From Beta vulgaris subsp. vulgaris (lineage: Eukaryota; Streptophyta; Magnoliopsida; Caryophyllales; Amaranthaceae): a DNA stretch of 64,000 nucleotides. The position numbers were made by a program, and so were the translations under genes. Where the stretch lies: positions 41,599,035 to 41,663,034 of the forward strand of contig NC_079209.1 in the NCBI RefSeq assembly GCF_026745355.1, in the 5' to 3' direction. Each line of letters starts with the position of its first letter. Positions within the stretch are counted from its first letter, which is position 1. The notes beneath the pieces are model-generated. The model was not told the origin of the DNA. It did no database searches and saw only the letters and a program-made list of their open reading frames with translations. Positions 59,148 through 64,000 of this stretch are shown here, piece by piece.

Positions 59148-60164
59148 CGATTTTTTCACCAAATACTTCCGAGTTTTCAGAAAATTCACCTAGTATCCCC
59201 AAATTTTCAAAATACACGGGGTACTCCTAAATTACAAACTAATACACTCAGATATCCTTAATGACTAACGGCGTTAACCGCCGTTAGTTTTAACCTTAAA
59301 CCCTAAAATAACTCCTAATTAAACCCTAACCTCTAACTTCTAACCCTAACCCCCCAACCTCCCACCACCCCAGACAGCCCCCACCCCAGCAGCAGCCCCC
59401 CCCCCCCCAACCACCCTGTGGCAGCCCCCTCCCCTACCCCGTCGCCACCCTTGTCGAATTACCCACCCCCTCCCCCTGCCCTATTGCCACCCGTGTCGAA
59501 TTACCTACCCCCTCCCCCTGCCCCATCGCCACCCCTCCCCCAACCCCATCGAATTTCGCATCCCCTCCCCCCGGCGAATTCCGCACTCCCATCCCCCACC
59601 CTCAACGAATTCCGCACCCCTCCCCCATCCCCCGTCGAATCCCCCTCCTCCCTACCCCCCGTTGAATCCCCCCTACTCTGATCTACTTCAGTTCAAAGAC
59701 GAAGGAGAGAAGGTTGAGCGCAACGGCAGTGGGGCAGCTCGCCGGCGATTCTGGGCTCTCGACGGTAGTGGGGAAGCTCGCCGGCAACTGGGCTCTTGGA
59801 TTCTAGGCTCGCGACGACGGCCGTGGTAGAGGTAGCTGGTGGGGGTGGGAGAGGGGGGTTGCGGGTGTGGGGGAGGGGGGCTGTTGGGGTGGTGGGAGGG
59901 TGGGGGAAGGATTAGGGTTTAGGATTTAGGGTTAGGATTAGGGTTAGAAGTTAAAGGTTAGGGTTTAATTACTAGTTAGATTTTCGAGTTTAGGGTTTAA
60001 CTAACGGTTAATTATGATTAAGACTAACGGCGGTTAACACTGTTAGTCATTAAGGGTATCTGAGTGTATTAGTTTGTAACTTAGGGGTACCCTGTGTATT
60101 TTGAAAACCTAGGGGATACCAGGTGAATTTTCTGAAAACTCGGGGGTACTTGGTGAAAAAATCG
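59148..60164. mobile_element. Mutator-like foldback element, 9-bp target duplication, telomere-like repeats
   Basis: TAATTACTA flanks both sides exactly (59139-59147 and 60165-60173), the 9-bp duplication typical of Mutator-like elements. Long inverted ends (over 130 bases, starting CGATTTTTTCACCAA) include TCACCTAGTATCCCC and TAACGGCGTTAACCGCCGTT. Inside are TAAACCCTAA/TTAGGGTTT words on opposite arms, then a C-rich half (59340-59680) and a G-rich half (59825-59935). No transposase is present, so it is non-autonomous. The open frame at 59418-59681 (Pro/Ser-rich) is low-complexity. Confidence 0.9.
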
Positions 60165-60173
60165 TAATTACTA

Positions 60174-61588
60174 TGATTACTTTTGTTTGTGCAGAAAATA
60201 CTTAAATGTAACGAGTTTATAATAAATTAGTGTCCATCGTAAATCATATGATATAGTCATTTTCATTGGGTGTATTAAGTTTTCGTTTGATAAAGTCAGT
60301 TTTTGTATGATATAATTACATTTCACATAGTTAATTATTGTAAGATATGGTCAGTTATTTGATATAGTCAGTCTATGTATGATATAACCAACTTTTTCTA
60401 ATATAATTAGTTTTTCTGGGATAAAATCAGTTTGGGTGCACAATAAATATCGTGAACTCGGTCCACTCAAGATGTTTTTGTAACACCTCGACAATTCTCT
60501 CTTTTTCAAAATACATTTTTAATATAAACTTAGAGAATCATTAAAGCATTATTGCCCGTGTGATAACGCATCGACTTATTTAGAATTTAGTCAAACCAAC
60601 AAAAGTCAAAGTCAACAGAATTTAGTCAAAACATAATAAATAACTTTATAAATAAAACTTAGTTAAACCAACAAAAGTCAAAGTCAACGACAATTGTCAA
60701 AACCAACTACAATAATTAAAGTCAACAATCAAAAGTAAAGGTTAACGATGATAAATGATCTACACAACTCTCCAAGTCTCGAACCCATGATGCATAATAT
60801 TCAAACATGTAGATAGACAATGCACTATTGATCCCTAGAGGTTGCTCACCAAAATATGACATCACAGGATCAATAAGCCATAATCGTGATCAACATACAC
60901 ACACAAAAGCATGTAATCAGCGAAGCTGAGTACTACACAATTTCAAATAAATAATCCTAACATGATACTACTACATACTAGATATGAATAAATAATAATA
61001 TAATAACATTGCAGATACTTTTTATTGAACTAAATTTCACAACCAATAATTTAATTACTTTAAATGGAATAGTCAATGGAACGAGTTGTCTGACTAAAAA
61101 TCAGCTTTTCCTTTAGAAGACGGAATATGGGCACGACTCCGTATTCCCATAACGTACGATATTGAGGAACCTTTTAAATAAAAATAGGACACGTTGATCA
61201 ATCTGGTCCCAGGAAAAGTCATGGGCTACTACCACGTACTCAAACTCTCTACTTGTCCAACACTTCAAATGTGCACAAGTCAAAAGCTATTGCTATCCAC
61301 GTGTCACTTTACATGATTAGCCATTTATTATTTGTTATGACTCACAAGCAATACAGATAATACAATCATCAAACAATCATAAACTTTTGTTTTTATCTTA
61401 GGATTAGATAAGTGATCAAACAACTTAACAACCCAAGATTAATTCCAACTTTAATCCAATCTTTCTTATTTGTTGAACCTAGCCAACAACCAACCAATCT
61501 TTCAAATGTATAAAATATCAACTTACCCAATAAGGCACTCAATCCTTATAAAGTAGTTAAATAATAAAAAAAAGAACAGCATGATTCA

Positions 61589-61661
<73 letters not shown>

Positions 61662-62192
61662 CCCTCATATAAATTAATACAATAAAGTTCTCAAATTCCA
61701 TATGCTTGCATCAATCTTCCATACAAATATAATATAAATCTCATAATCAACGTGTTTCAGACAACGGCATAAAACATGCAAATCCAACTTAATAGTAATC
61801 ATATATGAACTCAAAATAGTTTCCTATACATGATATTACATAATTCTCATCCTTAACATCATGATAATAATCCAATCAACACATAGGTATGTACGTATGT
61901 TGTGTAGACAAATCGAGTGGCCACTTTCACAACCTTAAAAGTCGCCTAAAGATGATTCTCCGCCTAAAACAACCAATATAAATCCACAATCAATCGTTTA
62001 TGAATTTACAACAATAATAAAATACTTTAAACCGTTCTTAAAAATTATTTATAAACCTTTCCCATCATTAAAACTTAATTATTAAATCCCCCTAGTATAG
62101 TACTATTATACTAGTTGTCAAAAACTCTCAAAACTCATGTTTTAAAATCATAAATTTTCGTCAACAATACTCCTTTCAAATTTCCAGCAACA
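60174..62192. other. Non-coding stretch with AT tract
   Basis: No frame is supported. GTAACACCTCGACAATTCTC (60480) and GAAGCTGAGTACTACACAAT (60918) resemble words at 8160-8520 and suggest a dispersed repeat. An AT microsatellite occupies about 61594-61660. Confidence 0.4.
61594..61660. repeat. AT microsatellite
   Basis: About 67 bases of (AT)n with one C interruption. Confidence 0.95.
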
Positions 62193-62201
62193 TATTATGT
62201 A

Positions 62202-63576
62202 CGGTTTTTTCACCATATACCCCTGACAAATTTTTTTTTGCACCGTATACCCTTTCAACTTTCCAAATTCATCATATACCCCTCACAGTTCGAAAATTAC
62301 ATCAACTTACCCTTTTGACTAACGGTGTTAGACTTCCGTTAGTCATTAACCCCTAATCACCCTATACTAACCCTAATTTCAAAACCAACATCACATCTAA
62401 CACACCCTTAACCCACTCACACCCCCAGCCACACCTCACCACCACCCTTCACCCCCACTGCCAACATCACCCTCCTACTGCCACATCACCCCTCACCCTA
62501 CCCTCACTGCCACATCACCCCCTCACCTTACCCTCACTGCCACATCACCCCCTCACCACCACCACCTCCTCACCACCACCCCCACTCCTCGGCAACCCCC
62601 CTCCCCACTCCCCTGACCCCCACCCTCACCCCACTGGATTTTCGCACCAGACCCTACCCCCACCCTGACCGGATTTTCGCACCGACCCCACCCTACACCG
62701 GATTTTCGCACCTGACCCTACCCCTACCCTGACCGGATTTTCGCACCAACCCCACCACACACCGGATTTTCGCACCTGACCCTACCCCCACCCTGACCGG
62801 ATTTTCGCACCAACCCCACCCCACACCGGATATTCGCACCTGACCCCTACCCCCACCCTGACCGGATTTTCGCCGACCCCACCCCACCGGATTCTCTGCT
62901 CTGAAACCGTTGCACAACCCCCACACCACCCTCGCACCACCCCTAAAATTATCGCACCACCATCGCACCACTCCTAAAATCTTCGCACCACCGCGAAAAC
63001 CCTTCGCACCACCCTAAAAACCTCGCACCATCATCGTACCTCCCTGAAAAACATCGTACCATCCCTGATAAAAGCCAGATTTCAGCCGGAAAGCAATTTT
63101 GCGCGGGGGGGGGGGGGACTGTAGTGTGCGGGGTAACTGGGGGGTGGAAGTGAGACTGCAGTGGGGGGAGGGGGTGGGAGTGGGACTGCTGCGGGGTGTC
63201 GGAAGGTAGAGGGGGTTGCAGTGCTGTGGGCGGCGGAAGGGGAGGGCGCGACGGGTGGCGGATGGGGGGCCTTCGGGGGTGGCGGGGAGGAGGACTGCAG
63301 TGGTGGGGGTGGGGGTGTGAGTGGGTGATGGGGTTAGGGGTAGGGTATTAGGGATAGAGTATTAGGGTTAGGGTTAGGTTTAGGGTTAGATTTAGGTTAG
63401 TTAAGCAGGATTAGAGGGTGATTAGGGGTTAATGACTAACGGAGTTTAACGCCGTTAGTCATTAAGGGTAACTGGATGTATTTCTTCAAAAGTTAGGGGT
63501 ATATGGTGAATTTCAAAAGTCGAAAGGGTATATGGTGCAAAAAAAAATTTGTCAGGGGTATATGGTGAAAAAACCG
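62202..63576. mobile_element. Second Mutator-like foldback element, 9-bp target duplication
   Basis: TATTATGTA flanks both sides exactly (62193-62201 and 63577-63585). The inverted ends start CGGTTTTTTCACCATATACC and share wording with the element at 59148 (TTTTTTCACCA, ATTTTCAAAA-type and GACTAACGG.GTTA words). Inside: TAACCCTAA/TTAGGGTTAGG telomere-like words, a C-rich half with an (ACCGGATTTTCGCACC) array, and a G-rich half with a GGGGGGGGGG run (63106-63117). No transposase. Confidence 0.92.
62633..62900 (+). repeat. CCGGATTTTCGCACC tandem array, about 65-bp higher-order unit
   Basis: The word GGATTTTCGCACC occurs eight times at spacings alternating about 29-30 and 35 bases, so the true unit is a pair of about 65 bp. 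It is inside the second Mutator-like element, on its C-rich arm. Confidence 0.85.
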
Positions 63577-63585
63577 TATTATGTA

Positions 63586-63879
63586 TTAAAACTCTTTTTA
63601 AACATGCTTAAACATATTTAAAATCATAAGAACAATCAATCTCATAAGCTATAACATGTATACTACTATGATTTTCCAATCTTTAAAACCCTAAAAATCC
63701 ATGCTTTGATAATTAACAAACCAATTCCAACATAATGAGTAAATTTGAAAAAGAAATTCTTCAATACATAAATTATATAATTTTAGATTTATAATTAAAT
63801 CATCAAACAATAACTTTTTAAACATAAACATATTAAAACAACTCTTAAAGACACTAACTTTTCATTGAAGATAACTTGA
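63586..63879. other. No recognisable feature
   Basis: AT-rich sequence with no supported frame. Confidence 0.4.
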
Positions 63880-64000
63880 AAAAGAAGAAGAAATTAACCA
63901 AACCAAAGGAAGGGAGGAGAGGGACGTCGGCAGTGAGGAGGGCGGCGACGCACAATCAGCGGCGAGGAGCTACCGGCGAGGAGCATGATGGCGGGTCGAG
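63880..64000 (-). other. GC-rich edge, possible start of a minus-strand gene
   Basis: The last 100 bases are GC-rich and purine-heavy (GGCGGCGACG, CGGCGAGGAGC), unlike the AT-rich sequence before. On the minus strand a frame with MMLLAGSSSPLIVRRR runs for about 30 residues before a stop. It could be a leader or first exon cut by the window. There is no recognisable domain. Confidence 0.25.

Noticed and set aside
59418..59681. Pro/Ser-rich 87-residue frame resembling a cell-wall protein
   Set aside because: Lies in the C-rich arm of a Mutator-like foldback and has no signal peptide; low-complexity by-product.

Overview
This is a plant nuclear window, almost certainly from a eudicot. The evidence is AT-rich DNA packed with nested plant transposon families (Athila and SIRE retrotransposons, CACTA, hAT, Mutator-like, Stowaway and Harbinger/MITE elements, Helitrons) and one plant cell-wall glycoprotein gene with an intron. 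The composition would suit Caryophyllales (spinach/quinoa type), but that is a guess. I see no tRNA, rRNA or CRISPR locus.

Left part (1-9.7 kb): a small Helitron-like element (376-731) sits beside a candidate Harbinger-like element (746-7285). A 5.0-kb hAT element (885-5904) with a perfect 8-bp target duplication is inserted in the Harbinger-like element. The hAT itself carries a CACTA-like remnant flanked by hairpin arrays. Then come a tandem duplication ending in a Helitron 3' terminus, a Stowaway MITE and a minisatellite.

Middle-left (9.7-24.5 kb): a decayed Copia gag/protease gene on the minus strand is split by a 13.7-kb Athila-type Gypsy element (10553-24283; target duplication ATCTT; tRNA-Asp primer site). 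The Athila integrase gene is in turn split by a 1.37-kb solo LTR of the SIRE-type Copia family found complete-length further right.

Middle (26.2-51.4 kb): a broken hAT transposase gene of the zinc-finger-MYM1-like type (minus strand) is split by an 11.4-kb CACTA element (28524-39896, target duplication ATG). The CACTA carries remains of TNP2 and TNPA genes. The TNPA intron holds a tandem array of about 165-bp units, long AT tracts and a poly(A) retroposon with a 15-bp target duplication. Next are a short Copia element with only gag and protease (41258-43869) and a damaged SIRE-type Copia element (44387-51216).

Right part (51.4-64 kb): Helitron-like and MITE sequence, then the only apparently intact host gene. 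This is a two-exon classical arabinogalactan protein gene on the minus strand: exon 1 is 57937-58599 and exon 2, coding for the GPI-anchor tail, is 54305-54388. Its roughly 3.5-kb intron holds three Stowaway-type MITEs, and a fourth lies just downstream. Two related Mutator-like foldback elements (59148-60164 and 62202-63576) follow, each with a perfect 9-bp target duplication, telomere-like repeats and opposite C-rich and G-rich halves.

All transposon genes seen here carry stops, frameshifts, deletions or duplications. The window is best read as a stratified transposon cluster next to one functional-looking gene. I found no convincing new cellular system. The most notable points are the clean nesting order, the AGP gene's distant anchor exon, a CG-rich palindromic module shared by Gypsy and Copia elements, tRNA-like segments inside Helitron-like elements, and the telomere-like Mutator foldbacks.
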